Counted from the first letter of the stretch, positions 35,812 through 47,700 are shown. The stretch is DNA of 64,000 bases from Eulemur rufifrons (GCF_041146395.1 NC_090995.1:13891501-13955500); one strand, 5' to 3'. Numbers and translations are program-made. Notes: generated by a model not told the origin, from the letters alone.

Positions 35812-36060
35812 GTATCCATTTTCCAGTCCAGCGTAACAAATTACCACCAACACAGCGGCATCAACAACACCCCTTTATCAGCTCCCGTTTCTGTAGGCTC
35901 AGAGTGGCTGGATTCTCTCTGCCCAGGGTCTCGCCAGGCCGAACTCGTGGCGTTGCTTGACTGTGTTCTCATCTGGAGGTGCTCGGGCAGGCGGCTGGCA
36001 GAATCCCGTCCCTTTCCCTGGCAGGACTGAGGTTCCCGTCGCCTTGCTGGTTGTTAGCCA
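35812..36060 (+). mobile_element. MLT1-type LTR fragment (ERVL-MaLR), 3' truncated
   Basis: 'tgtatccattttccagtccagcgtaacaaattaccaccaacacagcggcatcaacaacacccctttatcagctcccgtttctgtaggctcagagtggctgg...cagggtctcgccaggccg...gttctcatctggaggtgctcgggc...caggactgaggttcccgtcgccttgctggttgttagcc' is the first two thirds of an MLT1 LTR. It stops where an antisense L2 begins. Confidence 0.75.
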
Positions 36061-36545
36061 TTCGCTAAACAAACATTTATTGAGCAACTACTAGGTACTC
36101 TCCCAGGCCCTGGGGACACGGCAGTGAATCTGACCATGTATGTCTCTTTCTTGCAGAGCTCACCTTCTAGTTGGGGAGACAGGGAAGACGCAAAAATAAC
36201 TGAAACTTGTCAGACAGTGGCCGTGCTATGAAAAAGAATGAAACAAAATAGGGAGTGATGGGCGCGTTGTCACTCTATGTGCCATCAACCTGTAATGTTT
36301 CTGCCATAGGTGACATCTAAGCAGAGACCAGAAGGAAGGGAGGGAGTAAACAATGCAGAAATATGAGGGAAGAGCCTCCAGCTCTTTGCCCTTGTTATTT
36401 TTTTTTTTTTTGTCTCCATTATTTGCTGAATGAATGAATAGGGAAAAAAAACAAAAAACCAAAACCTGTTTCAGGCAGAAGGAACAGCAAATGCAGAGAC
36501 TCTGAGCTGGGAAGTCCTTGAGTGCTCAGTTAATCTTTGCCTGAC
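36061..36545 (-). repeat. L2 LINE 3' portion, antisense
   Basis: 'aaacaaacatttattgagcaactactaggtactctcccaggccctggggacacggcagtgaa', 'cttgcagagctcaccttctagttggggagacagggaagacgc', 'gtgacatctaagcagagaccagaaggaaggg' and 'ggcagaaggaacagcaaatgcagagactctgagctggg' are in antisense L2 order. A T run of about 13 (36399-36411) interrupts it. Confidence 0.8.
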
Positions 36546-37789
36546 CCGATGTGAGCAAGCAGACTTTTCACAGAAGAACTCGAGTCATTGGAAACCGAGG
36601 AGGAAAAACGGGAAGTCCAGGTCCAGCACCTGGGCTGGGACACAGGTGGGCAAGCCGGAGAATCAAGCGCCACCACACCCAAGCAGTAGCATCATGGCAG
36701 AGTGCTGAGCCCCATGTGGTCCCTCAGCCCAAAACAGGGAAACTGAGGCCAGAACCTAGTCACAGGGACAGGCTCAGCACCCTGAGGGTGAGGAACTCAG
36801 AGCCAGGGAGTAGCTTGGCTACTATAGCCCTAGAGAATAACAAGGTACCCTCGTTTGCCTTCTCTCTCTCTTTCCTTTTCTTTCTGGGCCCGCCTGCAAG
36901 TGTGAGCTTTGTTTTCCTTCCGTCACTGTGAGGCTTGTTCTGCTCACTCACGGTTTTCCGTAGCCTCATGATTTCGGATGGAATATCCTTGCCATGAACC
37001 CAGCTCTGCTTCATGGTGTTTTGTTTTCTGTTTTCCAGCTTCAGTTCACACCACCAGCTGGTGTAGTCTGTCTGAATGACTTAATTCAAATTTAGGAGAC
37101 AGAGAACTTAGTTGTCCCAGCTCATCTTTTTTTTTTTTTTTTTTTTTAACACCAGCAAGCCCAAGGATTAGCTTGGCTCAGCTGGTGACATTAGCGTCAT
37201 TACCCGAAGCCTGGGTGAGGGCAGGAGGAAGGAAGGGAAGAAAAGGGATCGTGGGGTTTAACATGTAAATGAGCTATCAGGGGCTGAGAGTGTGAAAAGT
37301 TCTCCCCAAGGACGGTTTGGATGAGCAGATACCAACTGATGTCTGTAATTCGGAAAATGAGATGCGTGCTTGAGGGGGATAGAACGTTAACTGGGGAGAT
37401 TAACTGTCAGCACTGAGTACCCCAGGAGTCAAGAAGAGCTTGTGAGGAAAAGATGGAACCCACATTCAGGAGCCCAGCAAGACAAGTCGGAGTAGGAGAG
37501 GGCAGGAAGCAGTCGGGGGAGGGGGAGGCTGGTCTATTTCTTTACAGAGACTACACCTGCCATTCCTGCTTTAGGGGGCAGTGGAGGAGATAGGGCAGGT
37601 CCTCAAGGCCATGTACGTTTAAAGAGATGTACTAGAATAATCCGAGACAAGAGCTAAAGGGGAGCTGATCATTCGCACTGTGACAGTATGCTCCAGTGTC
37701 TGTCCCCACTCACTGGGGACGAGCTTGGTGCCAGGCGCTGTCACACACCAGGAATAAGGCGACCCTTCCCCACCCTGGCCACTCCCCAG
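36546..37789. other. Unassigned sequence with poly(T)
   Basis: No gene recognised. A 21-T run lies at 37127-37147. At 37039 a TTTTCTGTTTTCCAG acceptor-like site opens 18 codons to TAG; no donor in frame. Confidence 0.4.
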
Positions 37790-38000
37790 CCCCCTCCCTG
37801 ATTTACTTTTGTTCATAGCACTTTTCACTTTCTGAAATCCTACGTATTTCACTTATTTTTTAATTTCAGCCCTAGAATCTAAGTTTAATGGAATCTAAGC
37901 TCCACGGGGGCAGGATGTTCTCTGTTTTGTTCAGTGTTGTGTTTAGAAGCACATCCAGAAAATGCCGTGTTCAGTAATGGCTTGTTTAATAAAGGAATGG
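37790..38000 (+). repeat. L2 LINE 3' end
   Basis: 'gatttacttttgttcatagcacttttcactttctgaaatcctacgtatttcacttatttttt', 'tctaagctccacgggggcaggatgttctctgttttgttcagtgttgtg', 'taatggcttgtttaataaaggaatgg' is the L2 3' end in sense. Confidence 0.75.
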
Positions 38001-38164
38001 ATTCCATTATTGATCTGTTACTTACACAGAAAGTGAAGAGAGATCACATTCGTAAGTCCAAAACTATCTGAGTATTCCCTGGACACACTGAAGAGGCGTG
38101 AATACATTTGAGGATTTTCTCCTCTTACTAGGGATAAATAAGCATGTCTTCAACATATTTTTCG

Positions 38165-38345
38165 GTATATTAGTCAGCATAGGCTTCGTTACGCTGTGGT
38201 AACAAATTAGCCCCTAAAATCTCCCTGGCTTGATGGCAGTACAACATAAGCAATGCTGGGCTGCAGGAGGTTCTACACCACGTAGTCACTCAACAACCGA
38301 GGCTGACAAAATCTTGGCCATCCCCTGACACCGTCACCTCACTTA
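38165..38345 (+). mobile_element. MLT1-like LTR fragment
   Basis: 'tatattagtcagcataggcttcgttacgctgtggtaacaaattagcccctaaaatctccctggcttgatggcagtacaaca' resembles the MLT1 LTR 5' end; the remainder is diverged. Confidence 0.55.
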
Positions 38346-38626
38346 ACATGAAACTTAAGATTTTGCTGCTGCAAAAGAGAAGAGATAACGAGACGAACCT
38401 GAAACTCTCTTTATGTTTGCTCCGAACTTGTTTACCAGAACCACATCGTGCTCCAGTGTGACCTCAGAGTCACACTGGGAAGTCCTTGAATGTACCCAGG
38501 AGGGAGAAGAGAACCAGCTGTAGCGAGGACACTCATCTGCCGTAGCCAGCGACCAAGGCTGCGGAACTGTTGCTAATATCGCACACAGGAAGCTCTTGGA
38601 GAGCACAGCATTCGGTTTAGAAGATC

Positions 38627-38688
38627 TGAAATATGGGATTAGAACTAAACGATGATAATTACATGAATGTTACTGTCCACGTATGAGC
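38627..38688 (+). repeat. Dispersed duplicate, copy A
   Basis: 62 bp aligning without gaps to 41631-41692 at an offset of 3004 bp, 53 of 62 identical by hand count. Shared words: TGAAATATGGGATTA, GATTACATGAATGTT (with one change), GTATGAGC. Confidence 0.8.
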
Positions 38689-39424
38689 AACACTTAAGGC
38701 AGTTTTTTTTTTCCCGGTAAATTAAAGGGAAAAATAGCAGTAGAATGTCAAGAAGTGGTCATTGTCCACTCCAGTGACTCGGTCAGGTCTCACTGGCCTG
38801 CCGTGAACATCCGTACATGGACCGGCGCCTTTCCGTACTTCCTCCCTCTCCCCTCATCGGAAGGAGGTTGGTTCTTACCCCCCGTTACTGTACAGTTGCT
38901 CCCGTGGAATCCGTCTTTCTGAATAGAGACGTCCGCGTGGACCCGACCCCCGAGCCCCGTTAAGCAGGGAAAGCAAGTGCTCCGATCTTCTGAAGACAAC
39001 AGAGTCTGGCTTTTTATTTATTTATTTTTTTTTATCTTACTGTGAAGGAAATTCCATCCTAGCAGCTCAGCCACTGACCTTGAACGCTCAGACTTGGCAG
39101 GCGGGTTGTGCGTGGTGTCTGCAGACCCCGTTTTCATAAACTCCCCCCGTTCCTCGTGGGAAATATTCGCAGAAGGTTGTACGGGCAGGCAGTGCAAGGG
39201 AACGATGACACGTGTCCTAGTCGTCTCAAGTTTCCAAAATTTTAATTTCTGGATAGACTAATTCACAAGTTGGCTCATGTCAGTAAAAGGAGTAGAATAT
39301 TAAGCATTATAGAAATAGTATTCTTTTTCATTGTCATAAATGTAGGTTCATTATTTAAAAAAATTTTAGCAATTATAGAAATGCGCTCAGAACACAACTC
39401 AGCAACAAGGACTCAAAAATATAT

Positions 39425-39550
39425 TGTCACTTTTGTTTCGTGCCAGGCAGGAGAGTAGGTGCCAGGGACACAACAGTGAATAAAACATAGTATCCTTGTC
39501 CCCACGGTTTACAAATCAGAGATAATTGCTGTTAAACATTTACACGGGAA
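39425..39550 (-). repeat. L2 LINE 3' end fragment, antisense
   Basis: 'gtgccagggacacaacagtgaataaaacatagtatccttgtccccacggtttacaa' resembles the reverse complement of the L2 3' end. Confidence 0.5.
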
Positions 39551-39619
39551 ACTGAAATCAGAGTCCTTCGACTAGGATTCTGATTGTAAAGAAGAGGGGT
39601 CTTTTATTTGTGTGTTCTG

Positions 39620-39643
39620 TCTCTCTCTCTCTCTCTCTCTCTC
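39620..39643. repeat. (CT)12 microsatellite
   Basis: Pure TC/CT dinucleotide run. Confidence 0.95.
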
Positions 39644-39699
39644 ATACTGAAGCAGATGGGCCCGGCCAGTTTACAACCGCTTTGGGCGTAGCCTATATT

Positions 39700-40030
39700 C
39701 TCAAACCAAAGTCATTCTCACAGTGCCCCAGACCCTTCAAATCGGACACATGCCTTGGGCTGATATCATAGATTGCAAAATGTAAACATCTGCATCTGCA
39801 ACATTATTTTTACTAAATGAACATAATTCATAGCTGCATTTCACATGTCAGGATGGCACCTATAAAAAATAAGCAAGCCAAGGAGTCCTCTCAGTTTATT
39901 CTAAAGTTTAATATGAAGCTGAATTCTTAGTTAATGATAAAACTAACGCTGACATTAGCTAGATTCCAGATTTCAGCCAAAACAAATCGTTTTCACAGAG
40001 ACCAGAGTTCAAGTTCAGCCAAAGAGCAGA
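39700..40030. promoter_or_regulatory. Candidate conserved non-coding element (inferred)
   Basis: Over 300 bp without recognisable repeats. Dense in motif-like words: GCTGATATCATAGATTGCAA, ACATTATTTTTACTAAATGA, TTAGTTAATGATAAAACTAA, GACATTAGCTAGATT. Texture suggests a developmental enhancer. Conservation not tested. Confidence 0.38.
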
Positions 40031-40221
40031 GGGAGTCTCCTGGAATAAAGTTGGTAAGACAATTCTTTCTCACTCTGTGAATTCTGTCCTAATGTTTTCT
40101 GTTCCTCTCTTTTTTATCTGATGGTCAGTACTAGAAGTTCTCAGTTCTTATCATGCCAGGTCACGTAGAGTGCAGATATAGAACAGATGTAACAATAAAT
40201 TAAGGTGGATCAACTTTTGTT

Positions 40222-40276
40222 TTTCCTTCTTTCCTTCCTTTTTCTTCTTCTTTTTCTTCTTTTTTTTTTTTTTTTC
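40222..40276. repeat. T/C-rich tract ending in poly(T)
   Basis: TTCTTTCC, TTCTTCTTC words then a run of about 18 T. Confidence 0.85.
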
Positions 40277-41005
40277 TATTTACGGGCATACACTAATATT
40301 AAAAGATAATATGCTGAGAAGAATATAATGGCTGTGTCGCCATGTTAAGTTTTTATTTTTAGCTTTCTCTAGGAGTTTAAGCCAAGAAAAATCCATTAAA
40401 ATCTACCTTGAGGAACGGGGGATTAGAGGGAGGGTGACTCAGGGACACTAAATACCAGGTTGGAGACACCTCTGACAGGTGAAGACACCTAAATACCAGG
40501 TTCCAAACCCACAGCGGTGGCTCATCCTCTGAATTTCTCAGCTGGGTTTTGAAAAAATTGCAAAGCCTAAATCGATTGTTTTCCATTAGGAGCTTAATTC
40601 TACCTCAATGCATCTTTAGCTATCAAGTTCATTTTCATGGTTCCAGAGTTATCTTTGTAAAAATGTGATTATAAATTAAATGCTAGGGCCACTCCCAAAG
40701 AATAAACCGTTCATTCAGAGCATTGGAGGTTGGAAGGAGGTCACTTGGATCACCGGGGGTACATTCTCCTGCTGGTGCACACGTGGGCTGGTTGTCTGTC
40801 TGCTGGGTGTCTGCCCTCTGCAGAAGAGGCTGCCTTGGCATCTCCCCGGGTATGGACACGACTGAGGGTGAAGTATGACAAGGTGTTTAGGCTCACCTGG
40901 TGTCTTTCACGAAGGAGTCCGCTGCCCACTTTCTGAAGGCTGGAGGGCGCCACTGGGAGCAGCAACTGGCGGACACGTGGCTGCTAAATGCTCACATCAG
41001 CCCAA
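40277..41005. other. Unassigned sequence
   Basis: No gene or repeat recognised. A short direct repeat, CTAAATACCAGGTT, occurs at about 40447 and 40490. Confidence 0.4.
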
Positions 41006-41009
41006 GCTG

Positions 41010-41240
41010 CAAAAATAGAAAGTACCCGCACCAAAAATTAGCTTTGCAATGGGATCGAGGGCACAGCTATCGCTTCTCTTTAAGGCTGATTAATTATACA
41101 ATTTACATCCAGCAATCACTTGTAAATTACAAGCAGCAGGCAACAGATGAGACTGTAACTGCTCAGCAGTCATTTTTAGAGAGAGGTTTTCAAAATAGAA
41201 TTGGCTGATGAAACAATGTAATTAAATAAGCTGCAAAGAG
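41010..41240. promoter_or_regulatory. Candidate conserved non-coding element (inferred)
   Basis: Repeat-free. Contains AAAAATTAGCTTTGCAATGG, GCTGATTAATTATACAATTT (homeodomain-type TAATTA core), the near-perfect palindrome CTTGTAAATTACAAG at 41119-41133, and GAAACAATGTAATTAAATAA. The best-looking candidate regulatory block in the window by texture. Confidence 0.42.
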
Positions 41241-41630
41241 GAAATACTTCAACTGCTCTTACGGCCCTACTTTATCCTTTTCTATTTGATCGTGGGAAGC
41301 CCTTTCTTAGGGGTTGATTGTTACTACTGATTTCCAAGTGGGTTCCGATGTGTCCTTTTGATGGGACATAACTTTATAGGGACAGTTACACGATATGCAA
41401 AAATGACCTTAAGTGTGTGCCAAAAGTAGTCAGTTTTTTAAATTTTCTTTTTTATCTATGTTTTGGAATCATAGAAACTTAAGAATTGAGGGAAATCTTA
41501 TCCAAGGATGGGATCCTCTTTATTTGAATAAAGTGTTCCTGATACATGAATCAGGGGCCGTGAACCAGTGACAATTTATGACAATCAAACATCAAAAAGC
41601 CACCACCCACATAATGACAGCAACACGCCT

Positions 41631-41692
41631 TGAAATATGGGATTACAACTAAATGAGGGTGATTACATGAATGTTCTTGTACATGTATGAGC
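41631..41692 (+). repeat. Dispersed duplicate, copy B
   Basis: Partner of 38627-38688, same orientation, about 85% identical, ungapped. Flanks differ. Confidence 0.8.
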
Positions 41693-42324
41693 CTTTCCAC
41701 ACCAACCAACCAACAAAAATACATCCATCTTACGATCAGTAAAATTCTTACAGGTTAAATTTATACAGTATTTTGATAGGTTGACTCACATTTAGTATTT
41801 ATCTGTGATAATGAAATAAAACAAACCATAATAGTAAACAAAATTATATTCCCTCTCTAGTCTGCACTCCCTCTGAAAAAAAGGCATCTTTTAAAGAAAG
41901 ACTTGAGCCTAGATGATAAAGAAATATGTCATTCTTTCTGACCTGGCAGCATTCTGACCTGTAATGTTTTAGGGATGCAAAGCATTTTATAATTATGAGT
42001 TACCATTGTTGCCTAAGACTCTGATTTTCGCTGGGTTGGAATGTAGCGTCAGCATCCACCAATAAACGGAGACTGTTCACAAACAGTTTGTCATGCTCTC
42101 CACTCCCTGGAATGTTCTGTCTTTCTCGTGACACATCTGCCATCTTGCCTAGGAAGATCTCCACAGACAATGGGAAAAAGAAAGAACCCTGGAACATGGT
42201 TGCTGCTGTTTCGTGTTATTTAGAGTTAACAGAATCCGCTCTAAATGCCCTTTATGAATTAGTTAACTCTTTTCTTGGCTTTAAAAAGAGTCTCTATCAA
42301 TGTGTTATACTGGTGAACAGGATG

Positions 42325-42440
42325 GCCATTGGAGACAGACAATCTTGGGTTTAAATTCTTGCTTTGTCGTTATATATATTTGATCTTAATCAAGTTATCT
42401 AAACTTAATAAATGACAGTTTTCTAATCTAAATAAATGTT
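42325..42440 (+). repeat. MIR SINE, left part (split by Alu)
   Basis: 'ttggagacagacaatcttgggtttaaattcttgctttgtcg...ttgatcttaatcaagttatctaaacttaataaatgacagttttctaatctaaataaatg' is sense MIR. It resumes right of the Alu. Confidence 0.75.
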
Positions 42441-42865
<425 letters not shown>

Positions 42866-42884
42866 AGATTATTTCTGGCTTTAT

Positions 42885-42945
42885 CTACCTATCTGTCCAT
42901 CTCTACCTATTTATCTATCTAGATGTGTGTGTGAGTAAACACATG
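42885..42945. repeat. Degenerate (TATC/TACC)n and (TG)n microsatellite
   Basis: CTACCTATCTGTCCATCTCT then TTATCTATCTAGATGTGTGT. Confidence 0.7.
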
Positions 42946-43144
42946 GAAACAGTCTCTTCGGAGTCAGCAGTCAGTACAAGGTGGTCACATATCAGCCTCA
43001 GGGCCTTTCTTCCTGCTGTTCTCAACCTGTAATCCTCCTCTCCAGTTTTTTTTCACGTGTCTTGGGAAGTTCTTATTTTTAAGCAACAGAATCCGGCTCT
43101 GGCTAGTATAAGCAGGGAAAGAAATGTATTAAAAGATACTGCCG

Positions 43145-43480
43145 GAGGTAGTGTAAATTTGATGGGATGCATGTTGGTCCGTACTTTAGAAAACTATTGG
43201 AATTGTCTACTAAAATTGTATATTGGCAGAATCTAGGATCTGGCAATTCTATTCCCATTTACACCCCTCATAGGATAAAATGTCCGTATGTGCACCCAAA
43301 GGCATGGCTGTGGATGTTCATAGCAGCATTATTTGTAATGGCCCCAAACTGAAAACAATCACGTGTCCATCAGCAGGGAAATGGATGCATTGTATATAGT
43401 CACAGAATGGAATTCTACACAACAATGGCAGCGAGTGAACAATAGCCATACCCAGTGGCATGATGAATCTCAAGGCGGGG
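43145..43480 (+). repeat. L1M LINE 3'-end fragment
   Basis: 'ggtccgtactttagaaaactattgg', 'ggatctggcaattctattcccatttacaccc', 'ggatgttcatagcagcattatttgtaatggccccaaactgaaaacaatcacgtgtccatcagcagggaaatgg', 'ggaattctacacaacaatgg', 'gatgaatctcaa' in L1M 3' order, sense. Confidence 0.85.
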
Positions 43481-44075
43481 TCTTAATTGGCCTTCAGGTT
43501 GCTGAGCAGGACACTGCTTTGCCCCAAGGCAGGGAGAGAAGACTTCTGTCCTCATTGGCCTGAGGGGTCTGGGAAACCACACCCTGCCTGGCTTAGAGAA
43601 ACGACAGGACAGTCTGGCCCACCAAGGGACACGGGGCAAAGATGACTCCATGTTGTGAAACATGCCCTGTGTCTGCTTTTTTATTTTTACCTTTCATAAT
43701 AAAATTCCAGATAAAAAGGTTATTGGCCTGCATCCTCTCTACTAAGATATTATTGTAAATTATTTTTTTGAGAGAGAGAGAAACTAACATTGGCATGGTA
43801 CCATATGTTCTAGCTTGTAAGTCACGTTCATATGCTTTATCGCGTGGAGTGTTGCTTTGGACATGAAAGACAATGTCAAGGATGCCTCTGTCACAGTTTC
43901 CGGCCAGAGTGGCCACTCACAGCAAAACCGTGAAGCGGGTAGAGCAGGAGAGAGACATGTCGTAGTGTCTTTCCTTTTCTTCTGAGGAATAAATCTGATA
44001 CTAAACGCTGCGCTCTTCGGTCTGAATGGGGTTTGGATAATGGCTCACACTTTCTAATGATGGAAACGAAACAGC
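43481..44075. other. Unassigned sequence
   Basis: No gene or clear repeat. GA run at about 43771-43782. Confidence 0.4.
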
Positions 44076-44079
44076 TGGT

Positions 44080-44670
44080 TTAACAATTGAAAAGTAAAAT
44101 GAGCAGCGTGCAATGCTGTGCTCTGAACTCCACATCCGACGTTGCCCAAGTAGGCGTCACCTCCGGTCTTGTTCTAAAGTCCAGCCCGGGAAGAGCTCTG
44201 CTGTTATCACCGAGATTAAAATGGCGAGAATGGCTTTTGGCTCATAAATCACTGCGGTGCAGAACATGCAGTCAGGGAGGCCAAAGCCCGGTCACAGGAC
44301 AGATGCCATCTTACGCGCCCCACTGCACCCCCCTCTCAGCTGCAGTCTCTGTCATTGCTCTCTGCTCTCTTTCCTACCAAACCCTGATTTTAACAGTTCA
44401 TTCTCCCTCGGCCACTGTCCCCCTCATTGTGAATTAAAACCAACGTGCCATCTCTCCCAGGCAATTTTATACATTAAGCCTTTTGCTAATTATTAATCGC
44501 AGAATGAATGTTGTTTCCCTGGACAAAAAGTTCCAGTTCAGGCGATCAATGGGTGGGGCATCTTTAACCTTTGCACTTGAAATTGTACCACCTGTCTACT
44601 TGCTGGGAATCACGCCTGTGGGTTGTCACTCCATTGGGCAAGTCATCTGCCAGGGAACCCCACTTAATTT
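44080..44670. promoter_or_regulatory. Candidate conserved non-coding element cluster (inferred)
   Basis: About 590 bp without recognised repeats, ending just before the palindrome/Alu junction. Motif-dense parts: GAGATTAAAATGGCGAGAAT, GGCTCATAAATCACTGCGG, TTTTGCTAATTATTAATCGC (homeodomain-type cores), AAAAAGTTCCAGTTCAGGCG, GGCATCTTTAACCTTTGCAC. Conservation not tested. Confidence 0.4.
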
Positions 44671-44722
44671 CTAGTAGCACAAATTTTTAGGGAGACTAGC
44701 TAAGGCCTATATTGTTTGGAAA

Positions 44723-44805
44723 TGTTATTACTACTTAGAAGTATTAATACTTCTATTATAGTAATGTAGTAATGTTACTACTGAGAAGTATTAATACTTC
44801 TTAGA
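44723..44805. repeat. Two tandem copies of a palindrome-bearing unit
   Basis: The perfect 16-bp palindrome GAAGTATTAATACTTC occurs at 44738-44753 and 44785-44800, 47 bp apart, each preceded by an AATGTTA...CTACT context. The second copy is directly followed by the Alu target duplication (44805-44818). Confidence 0.85.
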
Positions 44806-44818
44806 AAGAGTAATTCTG

Positions 44819-45154
44819 GGCCGGGCGCGGTGGCTCACGCCTGTAATCCTAGCACTCTGGGAGGCCGAGGTGGGCGGATCGTTTGAGCTCAGGAGTTCGA
44901 GACCAGCCTGAGCCAGAGCGAGACCCCATCTCTACTAAAAATAGAAAGAAATTATATGGACAGCTAAAAATATATATAGAAAAAATCAGCCGGGCATGGT
45001 GGTGCATGCCTGTAGTCCCAGCTACTCTAGAGGCTGAGGCAGGAGGATCCCTTGAGCTCAGGAGTTTGAGGCTGCGGTGAGCTAGGCTGACGCCACGGCA
45101 CTCACTCTAGCCTGGGCAACAAAGTGAGACTCTGTCTCAAAAAAAAAAAAAAAA
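44819..45154 (+). mobile_element. Lemur-type Alu SINE, full dimer
   Basis: GGCCGGGCGCGGTGGCTCAC start, lineage-specific centre AGAAAGAAATTATATGGACA, right-arm GCTAGGCTGACGCCACGGCA, pure A tail. A perfect 14-bp target duplication AAAGAGTAATTCTG lies at 44805-44818 and 45155-45168. Nearly the same as the copy at 21677, so relatively young. Confidence 0.98.
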
Positions 45155-45168
45155 AAAGAGTAATTCTG

Positions 45169-47490
45169 AGAAATCTTTTAGCTTCAAGGAGAGGACGTTA
45201 AGGTATCTTCCACTTTACTCTCTTCAGGGTTGTTTGTCTTCCACGAGTTGGTAAAAAAATGGATCCAAGAGTCACTATAAGGAAGATGTAATAGTCTCAG
45301 CCAAAATGCATGTGCCTGTGAAACAGAAAGCTCTGGAAAATGTGAGAACAAAAGCTTATTCCCTTTTCCATAAAAGTTTCTTTGAAGTGTAAAGAATGCA
45401 TGGATATTTTTGGGTTTTTATTGTTTTAGCATTGCATAAAACTTATGTTAATACTAATTGATTTCATCTTTGAGAACAGAAATTTTGTTTGTCTATATAG
45501 TCTCAGAATCCAAAGCTTAGCTTGACCCTGGACCACATCAAGCTCGTAAGTTTTTGCAAGATTGTTTTTGGTGATTTTGGAATCCAGTTTGACAGTCTCT
45601 GAATTTTGCCTGAGCTCCTGATTTGGGAAAAGTGATGCCATGTATGAAGTGCAGTTTATCATAGTGCTCTAATATTAAGATAAATTTGCCCATGAGTATA
45701 AGTTTCATCTGTTAGGCCATAAATGCCACAGCAGTTTATATAGACAAATCGGTTTTTAATACTGACTTTTGTCAGTTATTTTTTTCTAACTGCTTGTGGA
45801 CAGGATTGTGGATTGTCCTGGCTGTGCTTGGGGACCTGGACGTGCTTTCCTCTGCAGCGAGGCTGGTGGCTTCGTGACTTGCAGGGGCCCTTGAAAAATG
45901 TAGATAGAGGGTCCTCTGTCCAAAAAGTAGGGAAAAACTGCTGTTCAGTGTGCTAAAAAATAATGTTTTCCTTTCTTCTGTAGTCTGTCAGCTTGCCATG
46001 GTGTGTTTTTATTTTCTACTTGTTGTCATTCCAAGTAAAGAAAAATAAATTTTAAATTATTACTATGAATTTTATCCCTCCTCTTTCTATTGTGCAATTT
46101 CAGCCTTGCACAAGCATTTAATTCATATTCGCTGAGATTACACGATTTATATTTAGCAGCCTGTACATGCATATGTATTTCATTCTCAGCAGACTCACTG
46201 CGCAACTGACTCAACAGCTTTCATTCGACTTCTTGATACACACACATTCCACCAACACTTTCTGCTTTTGGCTTATTGATGAGTAAGGAAGGACTAAAGG
46301 GAAAAGGACCCTTTTCTGAGGAAATGTCCCTATTTCTTCTTCTTCTGTGACCTCCTGTGTCATTGTTTTCAGCATAAGTGGCTGGCTAGTAGAAAAGTAA
46401 CGTGAATAAAACGTATGTGATAGGGTTCCTTGATTGTTCGTGTTTCTTAAAACACCATTGCCTTCCTGGTGCGTTGGCAGCAAGTTCTGGTCCCAATGGA
46501 AAGCATGATCTCTCAGGGCTGTCAGCATTCTTGTTCACTCCACTAAAGACACAACATGCCCATCTCGTACTTGATTTGAATGTCCCTGAACCCCCACTTG
46601 TTGTGGTTCCACTAGAATGCCGTGCTCGTGGTCACTGCAAACACTGTACGCTCGCTAATGGGTGACAAAGAGAGACAGACAAGGGTATTGTGCTCATCTC
46701 CTCTGCTGTGTACCCCCTCTGTTGCCCTACCTGACTTCACTTATAAAACAGAGTTTAAAGATAAAGTTATGAAAAATTTAAAAATGGCAACAGTATAGCA
46801 TTCTACCAAGCACGGGGTCTTTCTGAGTGCCGATTCCTGTGTCCTGTGCCCGTCCTACGCCCACAGAGCTGGCCCTGAAGGAGCTACCACGAAAGTAATT
46901 TGTTGCCAAAGTGTCATCTAGAAGAGTATCTCCTATAATTTATTTATATCTTGATTGTTTATTCACACTACCTGTGCTCACTTTGTTCCTTTGTCCGGGA
47001 ACGAAAGCAGTACAGCTAACTCTGAAAGTTAAGATGAGACCCGGCATCGCCAATCAATGACCAGGTTTTTATGCTTTTGATTGACACCTTTCCTTCCCCA
47101 TTCCCCACCCAAACTCTAGAGGCACCTCCACTCTGTTCTTCTTTTATTTTGGGACCACAAAGGCACAATGCTAACTCAACCTGGATCTGGATACGTGAAG
47201 ATGAAGTCTGGGCATTCACCAAGCACGGGCACGGAGCCAAGTCACGTGAAAGAAGACCTCAGTATCATCCTGCAGCCCGCCGTGATGAGGGAGACAGATT
47301 GAGTCTCCCGAATCTGACCTCTTCTCTATATCCACAAATGCCACCAGCTTCTTTTTGTTTCCAGAATAACGTCTGATCTCTGGGCCTCCAGCCTCAGGCT
47401 CCTCTCGTGCATTCTTCACCGTGACCTCAAAGTGATTCTTGCAGAGCACGTGGCCAATCCAGATGTTTCTTGCCTAAAATATTTTCCTTG
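45169..47490. other. Unassigned sequence
   Basis: No gene or confidently named repeat. Several A/T-rich parts (45920-46080, 46740-46800) and short open frames without domains. Confidence 0.4.
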
Positions 47491-47499
47491 CTTTCCCAT

Positions 47500-47700
47500 A
47501 TCTTCATAATTATGGTCCTTCGTGGTTTGGCCCTGCCCAGCTCTGTAAGCCTCCTGCACCTCGATGGCCTTTCAGACAAGTTGTGTTACTCAGATATGTT
47601 TGCTCTCCCATCTGTCTGTATTTGTGCCTAGAAAACTCTCCCCGTTTTCTTTGCCTACCCCTCTGTTACTGGAAGAATTGTCTTAGGAATCCATCCATTT
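47500..47700 (+). repeat. L2 LINE fragment (tentative)
   Basis: 'attatggtccttcgtggtttggccctgcccagctctgtaagcctcctgcacctc', then 'agaaaactctccccgttttctttgcc' resemble L2 sense words ('cacgacctggcccc...', 'tggaatgcccttcccc'). Confidence 0.5.
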
